A DNA stretch of 64,000 nt from Micromonospora sp. CP22 (GCF_009712475.1 NZ_VCJO01000017.1:1-64000); one strand, 5' to 3'; positions 7,723 to 16,589 are shown, counted from the first letter of the stretch. Program-made: numbers and translations. Notes: generated by a model not told the origin, from the sequence alone.

Positions 7723-9237
7723 TCAGTAGCGCCAGGGGTTGCCGGATTCGCGGTACTCCTCGATCGGCACCAGTGGCACTCCGGGTGCCATCCGGTCGAC
7801 GTAGAGCCGACCCTCCAGGTGGTCGATCTCGTGCGCGACCAGCCGGGCCATGCCGAACTCGAAGGATGTGATGATCCGGCTGCCGTCGTACTGGGCGTGT
7901 TCGACGTCCAGGCGCAGGGGTCGTGGCACCAGTCCGCGATGGTCGAAGAAGGAGAGGCAGCCTTCGTACTGCTCGTCGGTGTGTGGCGCCTCGTCGACCA
8001 CCCGGGGGTTGAGCAGCACGATCGGCTCGGCGGTGCGGTCCGGCGGGCGGACCACCGTCGCGGCTCGGTCGATGTCGAGTTGCGGGGCGGCGATCCCCAC
8101 TCCCTTGGTGAAGGGGTGCAGTTCGTCCAGCCTGGCCAGCGCGGCCAGCAGCCGGTCGATGATCTCCCGGGCGACCGGTTCCTCGCGGGGCAGGTCGAGC
8201 GGGCGGGCCGGCCGCCGGAGCAGGTCGGCGCCGCGCTGGACGATGCCGAGCCCACGCATCCGGTCGGACGGCCGGACTCGCCCACCCTCCGCCTCGGGCT
8301 CCGGTTGTGCCCGGAACCGCCATTGCAGCCGGTACCGGGCGTTCAGCGGCGGATCGTCGGTCGCCCAGTCGAAGATCGCCCGGTCGCCCTCGTCGCTTCG
8401 GGTCACCGCGGTCCGCAGCGGGCCCTCCTCCGCCGAGAGCGAGGTTTCCGCGCCCCAGACCTGCGGGTCCAGCGCCACCGGCAGGTCCAGACGTACGGCG
8501 AGGTGCCGGGTCGGTACGCGGACCGCCCGCTGGAACCACGGCCCCCACTTGTCCTGACCGACGGTGTACGCGTACTCGATGGTGGCGCGGCGGCCGGGGT
8601 AGAGCGGGAAGCGTCGTTCGCCGTTCTCGAAGAGCAGCCAGATCTCCTTGAACGCGTCCCGGTCGTGTTTGGCGCGCCAGTGCATGGCTTCCCGCTCGCC
8701 GGCCTCCTCGCGGTACGCGCACAGTTGCAGCTCGGCGAAGCTGAGTGGGTGTTCCCGGTGGTGCCGGTTGGAGCGGCCCGGATCGTTGGGGTAGCGGTCG
8801 ACGGCGACGCGGACCAGGTATCGGGTGACCGGCTCGACACCGGCGTTGTACAGCTCACGTCGAATGACGCAGCGGTAGGAGTCGTCGGTGTGGGTGAGGG
8901 TGGCTATCTCCCGTTCCACGATCAGCCCGGTGCCGGGCGGCATCCATTGGCCGGGTATGCCGGGTTCCCGAGGGTGGCGTTCGTTGCGGGCGTGACGAAG
9001 CTCGTCGTACTCCCGGAAGCGTTGCCAGATCGCGCCGCTGGCCTCCAGGACGGCTTCGGCGCGGCGGGCGAAGTCCTCCGTGGGTCGGTGTCGTCGCCCC
9101 TCGACGTGGCTGACGTACGAGGGGTCGAATCCCATCAGGTTGGCTAGCTGTTTCTTGGACAGCCCCCGCTCCGTTCGATGCCGGGCGAGTTCGGCGGCGA
9201 AGGAGTCGGCAGCCCGATCGAGCGGTGAGGTCGTCAT
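7723..9237 (-). CDS. helix-turn-helix / peptide deformylase fusion protein
   Basis: 504 residues. An N-terminal XRE-type helix-turn-helix (about 18-65: KKQLANLMGFDPSYVSHVEG), a middle domain of some 270 residues that I do not recognise (rich in Trp and Arg, containing FKEIWLLFENGER), then a complete C-terminal peptide deformylase domain. All three catalytic motifs are present: GVGIAAPQ, EGCLS (metal cysteine) and HEIDH (about 469-473, two metal histidines and the catalytic Glu). Ordinary deformylases are about 160-200 residues and remove formyl groups from new proteins; coupling to a DNA-binding domain suggests a regulatory or sensing role, which is inference. ATG 9237 is preceded by GAGGAAG. 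Confidence 0.85.
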   Translation of the reverse strand: MTTSPLDRAADSFAAELARHRTERGLSKKQLANLMGFDPSYVSHVEGRRHRPTEDFARRAEAVLEASGAIWQRFREYDELRHARNERHPREPGIPGQWMPPGTGLIVEREIATLTHTDDSYRCVIRRELYNAGVEPVTRYLVRVAVDRYPNDPGRSNRHHREHPLSFAELQLCAYREEAGEREAMHWRAKHDRDAFKEIWLLFENGERRFPLYPGRRATIEYAYTVGQDKWGPWFQRAVRVPTRHLAVRLDLPVALDPQVWGAETSLSAEEGPLRTAVTRSDEGDRAIFDWATDDPPLNARYRLQWRFRAQPEPEAEGGRVRPSDRMRGLGIVQRGADLLRRPARPLDLPREEPVAREIIDRLLAALARLDELHPFTKGVGIAAPQLDIDRAATVVRPPDRTAEPIVLLNPRVVDEAPHTDEQYEGCLSFFDHRGLVPRPLRLDVEHAQYDGSRIITSFEFGMARLVAHEIDHLEGRLYVDRMAPGVPLVPIEEYRESGNPWRY

Positions 9238-9450
9238 CAGCTTCCTCGTGGCCGGGAGTACCAAGTTTCACGTTGAGTCGCCGGGCGCACACACATCTGG
9301 CACCTTGTCGACAAGTGCCTTGACTGCTGGGGGATTCCTACCGATACTGCCCCGAGTCTCCGCGCCAGCACTGTGCGTAGTCATCGCCCGGCACGTGACC
9401 CGGGTCGCCTGTCTTACCCCTCCGTCGGGTTCCCCTGCGCCCGAAAGTGT

Positions 9451-9467
9451 GGTTAGGCTAGCCTTAG
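9451..9467 (+). promoter_or_regulatory. iron box (DmdR/IdeR-type operator)
   Basis: GGTTAGGCTAGCCTTAG closely matches the actinobacterial iron-box core TTAGGTTAGGCTAACCTAA, with the central palindrome AGGCTAGCCT. It lies about 55 bases before the FhuF-like start, so iron-bound DmdR/IdeR repressor would block transcription of that gene. Confidence 0.75.
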
Positions 9468-9521
9468 TTGGGCCATGACGGCTTCGCATCGGGTGGGTCG
9501 GGTGACGTGGGGGTGGATCAG

Positions 9522-10310
9522 GTGACAGCGGTGCTGCCCCTCAGGGATCCGGCAGCCACACCCCTGGCCCCGGTCACCGCGACCCTGCGGAGCATGTTCG
9601 GCACCGACGACCTTCCCGGGCTGACTCCGGGCCTGCTCGTCACCGACGAGGCCGGATGGGCTCCGGCGACCACGCTGACCGGCACCCGACTGCCGGAGCT
9701 GCTTGAGTCGGCCGTACGGCTCTGGGGTGGCACCCCGCACGCCTCCGCCGCGCTCGCCTGGAAGGCGTACAGCTACTGGACGGCGCTGCCGGTGGTGCTC
9801 GGCTGGGCCGCCGCTCGACGGGTGCCGCTACTCGACCACACCATGGCCTTGATCCACTTCGCCGATCCGCGGGCCCTGGTCACCGTGGGACTACGCGAGT
9901 CGGTCCCGGTCGCGGTGCTGCCCAACGATCCGCTGGCGCTGTCCGGGCCGTCCCAGGTCCGGGTGGTCGCCGACGAGCGGGAACTGCTCGCCACAATGCG
10001 GGCCACCCTGCTGGACGGGCACTTCTCGCCGCTGGTCACGGCGATCCAGGGCGAGGTTCGCATCGGCGCCCGTACCCTGCTCGGCTCGGTGGCCTCGGGC
10101 ATCGCCCACGGGCTGCTGCGCGCCGCCGACGGGTTGCCCGGTTCCACGGTCGAGGCGATCGACACGCTGCTCGATGCGCTCGGCCTGGCCGACCTGGTGG
10201 AACTGGTACCCGGTCCGAACGGCGAGCCGACCGTGCAGCGCCGCACCTGCTGCCTGGCGTTCACCCTGCCCCAGCCGAAGGTTTGCCAGGGCTGCTGCAT
10301 CCGCAGCTGA
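9522..10310 (+). CDS. FhuF-like siderophore-iron reductase, [2Fe-2S] protein
   Basis: About 262 residues. The last 20 carry C243-C244-x10-C255-x2-C258 (CCLAFTLPQPKVCQGC), the unusual cysteine pattern that binds the [2Fe-2S] cluster of E. coli FhuF, a ferric-siderophore reductase. The N-terminal part (LRSMFG..., WKAYSYWTALPVVLGWAAARRVPLLD) matches the ferric-iron-reductase FhuF-like family. The iron box upstream supports a role in iron uptake. The start is uncertain: GTG 9522 or GTG 9507 are both plausible. It converges with the next gene, only 13 bases between stops. Confidence 0.82.
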   Translation: MTAVLPLRDPAATPLAPVTATLRSMFGTDDLPGLTPGLLVTDEAGWAPATTLTGTRLPELLESAVRLWGGTPHASAALAWKAYSYWTALPVVLGWAAARRVPLLDHTMALIHFADPRALVTVGLRESVPVAVLPNDPLALSGPSQVRVVADERELLATMRATLLDGHFSPLVTAIQGEVRIGARTLLGSVASGIAHGLLRAADGLPGSTVEAIDTLLDALGLADLVELVPGPNGEPTVQRRTCCLAFTLPQPKVCQGCCIRS

Positions 10311-10323
10311 GCCGGCCCGCCGT

Positions 10324-12147
10324 TCACCCCGTCAGGGGGCGTACGTCCCAGACCCAGACGCCACCCACGTACTCGGGCTCGATGCCGGTCAGCTCGGTCA
10401 TCCCGGTACGCAGTGCGTCGGCGTGCTCCTGCGGCCCGAGGATCACCACGCCGGCCCGCCAGTACCGCAGGTCCGCCACGGCCTCCTGGCGGGACCGCCC
10501 GGTGACCGGTGGCACCTCGCCGGTACGCCGGATGGTGCCGAAGAAGCTGCTGGTGGGCCGGGGTGGCGCGGAGAACAGGGCGACCAAGCCCCGGCCCGGT
10601 CGGGTGTCCGGGCCGAGGAAGTAGCCACGAGCGATCGGCATCTCCTGCCGGGTGTGCGCGGACCAGCGCAACGGCTCGGCATACTCGGTGTCGGGCAGCG
10701 GCAGGGTCACCACGCTGCGCCCGCCCTCCAGGTAGGGACGCCAGGCACCGGAGGTGACGAACTCGGGGGTCGGTTCGATCCGCTTCGTCGGCAACGGGGT
10801 GGGCAGCACCGGCACCAGCGCCATCGCCAGCCCGGTCACCGTGACGAAGCGGATCTGCGCCCGGCGGTCCGGATGCCGGGCCGCCACCTCACGGGCCTGC
10901 TCCGCGCCGTACGCCAGGAGCAGCCCGATGATCGGGGTGATGGCCAGCGCCCAGCGGGTCGGCACCACCGAGTGCAGGATCGGCAGGTCCTCCAGCAGGG
11001 CCCACGGCCCGGGAACACCGGTGTCACGACGGTCGAAGCGGATCTCCCGACCGAGCGAGAGCACCGCGAAGAGCAGCCCGAGCACGGCCAGCCCGACCAC
11101 CACGGCGTTGCGCCGCAGCCACCACACCAGCGCCACCACGAGGATTACCAGGGGCCAGCCGAAGAAGGCGTTCTCCTCGGTCGGGTTCTTGGCGAGCCCG
11201 GCGGCGCTGCGGGCGTCACCGGCCAGCGACTCCCGCGAGTAGGCGAAGAAGGAGGCCAGGTCCGTGGAGTAGCCCCGGATCAGCCAAGGCAGCCCTCGGT
11301 AGGCGCCGGGACCGAAGAACTGCACGTAGAGCGGGTAGGCGAGCAGCAGGGCGGAGACGGCGGCGGCGACGCCGAGCCCGGCGGCGAACGGACGGGCCCG
11401 GGCCCGTAGCTCCGGCCGACCGATCAGCATCGCGCCGATCACCACGGCGAGGCCGATGGCGGTCATCAGCAGGATCTCCAGGTTCAGGAACGCCTGCCAG
11501 ACGATCACCAGGGCGAGCAGCAGACCATTGCGCCACCACCGCCCGGCCTCGGCGAGCCGCAGCGTACGCCAGATGATCAGCGGCACCACGTACTGCGACA
11601 CGATGTTCGGATGCGCGTTGGCGTGCGAGACCATGGCCGGCGCGTACGCGCAGAAGGTGGCGCCCAGCCAGGCCGGTCCCCGCGAGCCCGGCAGTAGGAC
11701 GCGGGCGAGCAGGAAGTACCAGGCGGTGGCGGTGGCGATCATGCCGAGGGTGAGAAACACCAGAAACGCGGCCCGGGTACCGAAGAGCAGGGTTATCGGA
11801 GTCAGGGGCAGCGATACGGACAAAACCGATGTATTCGCCATCAGGTTGACCGATTCCGGCACATTCATCCGGTCTGACGTGAATGGATAGGCGAACTCGG
11901 TGACCACCCGCGCCCCATGCGCCATCATCCACTCGAATTGGGGCATATCTGTTGGGTTGTCCCGAATGCCGTCGCCGGGATTCAACCACATCCGCGCGGT
12001 CACCCAGAAGCCGAGTGCGGCGAAGCTCGCCACGGCGGCGACGTCCTTCCATCGCCCGCGACCGTCGCCCGCCGAGCGCTCCGACCGGTCAGCGGCCCGT
12101 CCCGCCTCGGACTGCGCGACAGGTCGGCCCGAATCGGGAGTAGTCAT
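10324..12147 (-). CDS. polytopic membrane protein, probable GT-C-type glycosyltransferase
   Basis: 607 residues with about 11-12 transmembrane segments, after a basic soluble N-terminus. The first extracytoplasmic loop carries GIRDNPTDMPQFEWMMAHG with acidic residues, as in GT-C glycosyltransferases that use polyprenyl-phosphate sugars, and a soluble C-terminal domain (about 470-607) follows. I cannot name the family firmly. It diverges from a methyltransferase gene and is a few kb from two further glycosylation genes, which supports an envelope-glycan role. Confidence 0.6.
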   Translation of the reverse strand: MTTPDSGRPVAQSEAGRAADRSERSAGDGRGRWKDVAAVASFAALGFWVTARMWLNPGDGIRDNPTDMPQFEWMMAHGARVVTEFAYPFTSDRMNVPESVNLMANTSVLSVSLPLTPITLLFGTRAAFLVFLTLGMIATATAWYFLLARVLLPGSRGPAWLGATFCAYAPAMVSHANAHPNIVSQYVVPLIIWRTLRLAEAGRWWRNGLLLALVIVWQAFLNLEILLMTAIGLAVVIGAMLIGRPELRARARPFAAGLGVAAAVSALLLAYPLYVQFFGPGAYRGLPWLIRGYSTDLASFFAYSRESLAGDARSAAGLAKNPTEENAFFGWPLVILVVALVWWLRRNAVVVGLAVLGLLFAVLSLGREIRFDRRDTGVPGPWALLEDLPILHSVVPTRWALAITPIIGLLLAYGAEQAREVAARHPDRRAQIRFVTVTGLAMALVPVLPTPLPTKRIEPTPEFVTSGAWRPYLEGGRSVVTLPLPDTEYAEPLRWSAHTRQEMPIARGYFLGPDTRPGRGLVALFSAPPRPTSSFFGTIRRTGEVPPVTGRSRQEAVADLRYWRAGVVILGPQEHADALRTGMTELTGIEPEYVGGVWVWDVRPLTG

Positions 12148-12358
12148 AACAATTCACAGCGTAGTCGGCTTATGTGGCCACCGTGCAGGGTTCGGGGCAC
12201 TGGCGTAGTATCGGCCGAGTTCGCTGACCACCACCGATCGTGCACATAACCCCGACCGTTAATCGGCTATCGAGGGCCCCGATATCCCCGCCGTCCGGGC
12301 GGATGGTTCACTCAGTCGGTCCCGGCGCGGGTCGAGTCGTATCGTGAGGAATCGACGC

Positions 12359-13069
12359 ATGGCAGAAATCACTGGGGATCAGCGCGTGCAGTCCGAGGTC
12401 TTGGAGGGTCTCGCCACAGCGGTGAATCACCGGCGCTGGTTCGTCGAGTTGGCCGTGCCCTACCTGGGCGACAATCCCATCGAGATCGGTAGCGGCCTCG
12501 GCGACTACGCCCTGGAGTGGAGCGAGCAGTTCCCCCGGTTCACCGCCACCGAGGCGGACCCGGACCGCCTGATCGCCCTCAAGGAGCGCCTCGCCGACCA
12601 TCCCTCGATCGAGGTACGGCAGATGCTGCTGCCCAACTCGGAGCGGGGCGACTACAGCGCCGCGGTCTCGTACAACGTGTTGGAGCACATCGAGGACCAC
12701 GTGGGCGCGCTGCGCAGCATGGGCCAACTGGTCCGGCCGGGCGGAGCCGTGGTCATCATCGTGCCGGCGTTCCAGTTCGCGATGAGCCCGGCCGACATCG
12801 CCACCGGTCACGTCCGGCGCTACACGAAGAAGACCCTGACCGCCGCGATGACCGAGGCGGGCCTCCGGGTGGAGAAGATCCACTACGCCAACGCGCTCGG
12901 CTTGATCGGCTACTTCATGGCCACCAAGGTCTTCCGCCTGATGCCGAAGGAGGGCCCGATGGTGAAGGTCTACGACACCCTCGTCCTCCCGGCGACCAAG
13001 GCCGCCGAGCAGATCGTCCGGCCGCCGTTCGGCCAGTCCGTCTTCGCCGTCGCCCGCACGTCGAGCTGA
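12359..13069 (+). CDS. class I SAM-dependent methyltransferase
   Basis: 236 residues. Motif I is NPIEIGSGLGDYALEW (about residues 36-51), followed by ATEADPDRL and YNVLEHIEDHVGALR, then VRPGGAVVIIVP. The VLEHIED segment is typical of Methyltransf_11/12 enzymes in sugar or polyketide modification. ATG 12359 is preceded by GAGGAA. It is divergent from the GT-C protein (about 210 bp apart), so an O-methylation of the same glycan or lipid is possible but unproven. Confidence 0.78.
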   Translation: MAEITGDQRVQSEVLEGLATAVNHRRWFVELAVPYLGDNPIEIGSGLGDYALEWSEQFPRFTATEADPDRLIALKERLADHPSIEVRQMLLPNSERGDYSAAVSYNVLEHIEDHVGALRSMGQLVRPGGAVVIIVPAFQFAMSPADIATGHVRRYTKKTLTAAMTEAGLRVEKIHYANALGLIGYFMATKVFRLMPKEGPMVKVYDTLVLPATKAAEQIVRPPFGQSVFAVARTSS

Positions 13070-13090
13070 CGCCCCCGCCACCACCCGCCG

Positions 13091-13148
13091 TCGATCATGA
13101 GGTCAGCGGCACACTGACCGTCGGCCCTGCCGCCAACCTCATGATCGA
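13091..13148. repeat. intergenic palindromic repeat, family 1, copy a
   Basis: Inverted repeat with 21-base arms (13091-13111 and 13128-13148), 19 of 21 positions pairing; the arm core is CGATCATGAGGT. A second member with core ATGAGGTTGTTGCCG lies at 27519-27558. Both sit between converging genes and could double as bidirectional terminators. Confidence 0.7.
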
Positions 13149-13165
13149 TCGGGGATCGATGCTGG

Positions 13166-13699
13166 TCAGCCGGCGATCTGGTAGGTGGGGCGGATGGTGG
13201 CGCGGGCCAGGGTGTGGAAGGCGAGGTTGAAGCCGACGTAGGCGGGCGTCGACTCCGGCGTCACGTCGAGGCGTTCGACGTCGAGCGCGTGCACCGCGAA
13301 GACGTACCGGTGCGGACGGTCACCGGCCGGCGGGGCGGCACCGCCGAAACCGTGCTCTCCGTAGTCGTTGCGCACGGTGAACCCGCCCCGCAGATCGTCA
13401 CCGGTCGCACCGCGCGGCAGCTCCGTCACGTCGGCCGGCAGGTTGACCAGCACCCAGTGCCAGAAGCCACTCCCGGTCGGCGCATCCGGGTCGAAACAGG
13501 TCACCACGAAGCTCTTCGTCTCCGCCGGGAAGCCCGACCAGGCCAGATGCGGCGAGACGTTGTCGCCGCCGGTGCTGCCGTGGGCGTGAGCCGCGTCCAT
13601 CGGCTCACCGTTCTGCACATCTTCACTGGTCAGCGTGAAGGAGGCGACGGTCGGCAGCAGCTCGTACGGGTCGGGAGCGATGGGACGTTCCAAGGTCAT
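13166..13699 (-). CDS. YbhB/YbcL family (PEBP, Raf kinase inhibitor-like) protein
   Basis: 177 residues. PEBP family signatures: GGDNVSPHLAWSGFP near residue 55, SFVVTCFDPDAPTGSGFWHWVL for the DPDxP and HW motifs of the anion pocket, and GAAPPAGDRPHRYVFAVHAL. Bacterial members are small cytosolic or periplasmic ligand-binding proteins of unknown physiological role; no signal peptide is seen here. ATG 13699 follows GGAAGGA; the frame upstream of it is not coding-like. Confidence 0.88.
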   Translation of the reverse strand: MTLERPIAPDPYELLPTVASFTLTSEDVQNGEPMDAAHAHGSTGGDNVSPHLAWSGFPAETKSFVVTCFDPDAPTGSGFWHWVLVNLPADVTELPRGATGDDLRGGFTVRNDYGEHGFGGAAPPAGDRPHRYVFAVHALDVERLDVTPESTPAYVGFNLAFHTLARATIRPTYQIAG

Positions 13700-13850
13700 C
13701 GACACAGGTCCTTCCGGAGGAGGCGGTGCTCTGCGCTCCTTTCTTACCCTGTGCGGCGCTGACATTCGACAGAACCGACCCTCATGTCTGCCGTAACCGA
13801 GAGCCCTTCACGGCGGTTGTCACCCTGCAACACCTACCCGAAGGAGTTCC

Positions 13851-14009
13851 TTGGCCAAGGTCTGGCGCGACTTCATCGCCGCCATCGTCGATGCCGTACG
13901 TCGGCGTGACGAGGCGGCCCTCAGCGACGAACGCCGCCGAGCAGTGGACCGGCTCGCCGACGAGAAGATCCGCGAGGAACAACGCAAACACCCACCAGAA
14001 AACACCTGA
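13851..14009 (+). CDS. small charged protein, 52 residues
   Basis: TTG-started frame of 53 codons with GAAGGAG six bases upstream. It begins LAKVWRDFIAAIVDAVRRRD and ends EEQRKHPPENT. It is a single amphipathic, highly charged helix-like protein with strong G/C third positions, alone between the divergent PEBP gene and a convergent tRNA-Ser. Unknown function. The good ribosome binding site and codon pattern make it likely real. Confidence 0.6.
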   Translation: MAKVWRDFIAAIVDAVRRRDEAALSDERRRAVDRLADEKIREEQRKHPPENT

Positions 14010-14079
14010 GGCGTACGCGACGGCTTCACGTCACCGCCCTGCCGGTCGCCCGGCGGAGGTGGCCGCATCACGACAAAGG

Positions 14080-14166
14080 CGGAGGGTGTGGGATTCGAAC
14101 CCACGAAGACATCGCTGCCTTACCGGTTTTCAAGACCAGCGCCATCGGCCACTAGGCGAACCCTCC
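14080..14166 (-). tRNA. tRNA-Ser(TGA)
   Basis: 87-base class II tRNA. Acceptor GGAGGGT/ACCCTCC, anticodon stem CTGGT/ACCGG with loop CTTGAAA (anticodon TGA), long variable arm, T-loop GGTTCGAATCC, discriminator G, no encoded CCA. Confidence 0.95.
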
Positions 14167-14316
14167 CGGACCACGCGGTGCGTGGCCGGTGCCTAGTCTG
14201 CCACGCCGGGCACGGCGGTGTATGAGCGAGCTACCCGGTGTGGCGCGACCACCGACAGCGGGTGGAGGTTGCGGGGGCCGAGGTGGAGGCGGCCGGTGAT
14301 CGGGTAAGACTGGGCC

Positions 14317-15294
14317 ATGCGCGCGATCACCATTGTCGAGCCGGGCGGACCTGACGTGCTGAGGTGGAGCGAGGTGCCCGACCCGCAGCCGGGGCCGGGT
14401 GAGGTGGTCGTGGACGTCCGGGCCACTGCGGTGAACCGGGCTGACCTGTTGCAGCGGCAGGGGCACTATCCGCCGCCGCCGGGCGCGCCCGCGTACCCCG
14501 GTCTGGAATGTTCGGGGGTGGTGAGCGCGACCGGTCCGGACGTGACCGGTGTCCAGGTGGGTGACCAGGTCTGCGCGCTGCTGGCCGGTGGCGGGTACGC
14601 CGAACGGGTGGCGGTGCCGGTCGGGCAGCTGCTGCCGGTGCCGGACGGCGTCGATCTGGTCGACGCCGCCGCCCTGCCGGAGGTGGCGTGCACGGTGTGG
14701 TCGAACGTGGTGCAGGTGGCTCGCCTGACGGCGGGAGAGACGCTGCTGGTGCACGGTGGTGGCAGCGGCATCGGCACGTTCGCGGTCCAGCTCGGCGCGG
14801 CGCTCGGCGCGACCGTGGTGGCGACCGCGCGGGCCACGAAGCACGAGCGGCTGCGTGAGCTGGGTGCCGACGTGCTTGTCGACTATCGGGAGCAGGACTT
14901 CGTCGAGGAGGTTCGGCGGGTCACCGACGGGCGGGGCGCGGATGTCGTCCTGGACATCATGGGCGCGTCCTACCTGGGCCGTAACGTGGCCGCCCTGGCC
15001 GCCGACGGGCGGTTGGTGGTCATCGGCTTGCAGGGTGGCCGTAAGGGTGAGCTGGATCTGGGCGCGCTGCTGGCCAAGCGTGGCACGGTCGCGGCCACCG
15101 CGTTGCGTTCCCGGCCGCTGGCGCAGAAGGCCGCGATCGTGCGTGGGGTACGCGAGCAGGTCTGGCCGCTGGTCGAGGCGGGCCGGGTGCGTCCGGTGAT
15201 CGACCGGCGGCTGCCGATCGTGGACGCGGCGCAGGCGCATCGGCTGGTGGAGTCGAACGAGCACGTCGGCAAGGTGCTGCTCACCGTCGGTTGA
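14317..15294 (+). CDS. NAD(P)H:quinone oxidoreductase, zeta-crystallin/PIG3 type
   Basis: 325-residue medium-chain dehydrogenase/reductase without the zinc ligands of alcohol dehydrogenases. Residues 1-120 are the GroES-like domain (VNRADLLQRQGHYPPPPG, YPGLECSGVV); the Rossmann domain has VHGGGSGIGTFAVQL near 150 and ends VGKVLLTVG. PIG3/Qor enzymes reduce quinones by one electron with NADPH. It converges with soxR 82 bases away; in Streptomyces an NADPH-dependent quinone reductase is a SoxR target, so the adjacency may be functional. Confidence 0.87.
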   Translation: MRAITIVEPGGPDVLRWSEVPDPQPGPGEVVVDVRATAVNRADLLQRQGHYPPPPGAPAYPGLECSGVVSATGPDVTGVQVGDQVCALLAGGGYAERVAVPVGQLLPVPDGVDLVDAAALPEVACTVWSNVVQVARLTAGETLLVHGGGSGIGTFAVQLGAALGATVVATARATKHERLRELGADVLVDYREQDFVEEVRRVTDGRGADVVLDIMGASYLGRNVAALAADGRLVVIGLQGGRKGELDLGALLAKRGTVAATALRSRPLAQKAAIVRGVREQVWPLVEAGRVRPVIDRRLPIVDAAQAHRLVESNEHVGKVLLTVG

Positions 15295-15376
15295 GCGGCG
15301 CGGCAGCCGCGCCGCCGACACCGGGGGTCACCCGAAGGCAACCGGCGGGCGAGGGCAGCTACCGGCGAGCCGGTGG

Positions 15377-15814
15377 TCAGCCGGGCAGGACGAGGCGGGC
15401 GCCGGGGCCCTCGCCGCCCAGATTGTCCTCCGGGTTGTAGAGGGTGCAGCGGCGCAGCGAGAGACAGCCGCAGCCGATGCAGGCGTCCAAGTCGTCGCGG
15501 AGTCGGCTCAGCAGGCGGATCTTCTCGTCCAGCCGGGCCCGCCAGGCGGTGGAGAGCTCGGCCCAGTCCTCGGCGGTGGGGGTACGCGCGGCGGGCAGGG
15601 AGTCGAGCGCGGTACGAATCTCCTCCAGCGAGATGCCGACCTGCTGGGCGATCCGGATGAACGCCACCCGGCGCAGTTCGCTCCGGTGGTAGCGGCGTTG
15701 GTTGCCGCTGGTCCGCTCGGCGCGGATGAGTCCCAACCGCTCGTAGTAGCGCAGCGCGGACTGCGCCACCCCGCTACGGGCGGAGAGTTGACCGATTGTC
15801 AGAGCTTCCTGCAT
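15377..15814 (-). CDS. soxR: redox-sensitive transcriptional regulator SoxR
   Basis: 145-residue MerR-family activator. Residues 4-70 form the winged helix (LTIGQLSARSGVAQSALRYYERLGL), then a dimerisation helix, then CIGCGCLSLRRC near 115-126, the four cysteines that bind the [2Fe-2S] redox sensor of SoxR. In actinomycetes SoxR responds mainly to redox-cycling metabolites. ATG 15814 is the natural start; the frame further upstream reads through the divergent promoter. Divergent from the transketolase pair with only 46 bases between. Confidence 0.92.
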   Translation of the reverse strand: MQEALTIGQLSARSGVAQSALRYYERLGLIRAERTSGNQRRYHRSELRRVAFIRIAQQVGISLEEIRTALDSLPAARTPTAEDWAELSTAWRARLDEKIRLLSRLRDDLDACIGCGCLSLRRCTLYNPEDNLGGEGPGARLVLPG

Positions 15815-15823
15815 CACGTCGCC

Positions 15824-15857
15824 TTGATTTGAACCTCGCTTCAACTTGCAGGCTATC
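15824..15857 (+). promoter_or_regulatory. divergent soxR/transketolase promoter with dyad
   Basis: The 46-bp gap between soxR and the transketolase gene holds TTGAA-CCTCGC-TTCAA (15829-15844) and a degenerate match to a SoxR box (CCTC...ACTTGCAGG). A possible sigma-70-type pair is TTGAAC (15829-15834) and GCTATC (15852-15857), 17 bases apart, which would give an almost leaderless transketolase mRNA. Confidence 0.4.
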
Positions 15858-15860
15858 CGC

Positions 15861-16589
15861 ATGACGATGCTCGCTACCACGGCCCGGGTCGCCGAGGCCG
15901 CCGCGCCGCTCGACGGCCGGGAACCACTCACCACGCTGCTGGAGCGCGTACGCGCCGGTCGAGAGTTCGGCCCGAACGTCCTGTCGACCCTCGACGTGCT
16001 CCAGGTGCTCTACGACCGGGTGCTGCGGATCACTCCCGCGACCGTCGACGACCCCGACCGCGACCGTTTCCTTCTCTCCAAGGGGCACGCGGTGGCCGGC
16101 TACTACGCGCTGCTGGCCGCGAAGGGATTCATCCCACCCGACTGGTTGGACGACCAGGGCGGGCCGGACAGCCGACTCGGTGATCATCCGGATCGCACCC
16201 TGATCCCCGGCGTGGAGATCGGTTCGGGCTCGCTCGGGCACGGACTGGGACTGGGTGTCGGCACCGCGCTCGGGCTGCGCGCCCAGGGTCTGCTCACCCC
16301 CCGGGTGTACGTGCTGCTCGGCGACGCCGAACTGGACGAGGGCTCAAATCACGAGGCGATCGCCTACGCCGGAGCGGTCGGCCTGGCCAACCTGACCGCG
16401 ATCGTGGTGGACAACTCCTCCGCGACCCACGGCTGGCCGGGTGGCCTGGCCACACGTTTCACCGCCAACGGCTGGACAGCCGCGACCGTCGACGGGCGGG
16501 ACCACACCGCTGTCCATACGGCGCTGACCGGGCACCACGGACATCGGCCGCACCTCGTGGTGGCGGTCGTCGAGGCTGGGGAGCGGTGA
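15861..16589 (+). CDS. transketolase, N-terminal (thiamine-binding) subunit
   Basis: 242 residues covering the first part of a transketolase: LSKGHAVAGYYALLA, GSGSLGHGLGLGVGTALG and GDAELDEGSNHEA, the last being the thiamine-diphosphate/Mg motif. Its partner follows with a 4-base overlap. Split transketolases move two-carbon ketol units between sugar phosphates; many such pairs belong to specialised sugar pathways. Start ATG 15861 or ATG 15867; no good ribosome binding site, in keeping with a leaderless message. Confidence 0.85.
   Translation: MTMLATTARVAEAAAPLDGREPLTTLLERVRAGREFGPNVLSTLDVLQVLYDRVLRITPATVDDPDRDRFLLSKGHAVAGYYALLAAKGFIPPDWLDDQGGPDSRLGDHPDRTLIPGVEIGSGSLGHGLGLGVGTALGLRAQGLLTPRVYVLLGDAELDEGSNHEAIAYAGAVGLANLTAIVVDNSSATHGWPGGLATRFTANGWTAATVDGRDHTAVHTALTGHHGHRPHLVVAVVEAGER

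Noticed and set aside
9264..9278. GTTTCACGTTGAGT as a second parS site
   Set aside because: Only the left half matches; the right half of the palindrome is lost, so it is probably chance.
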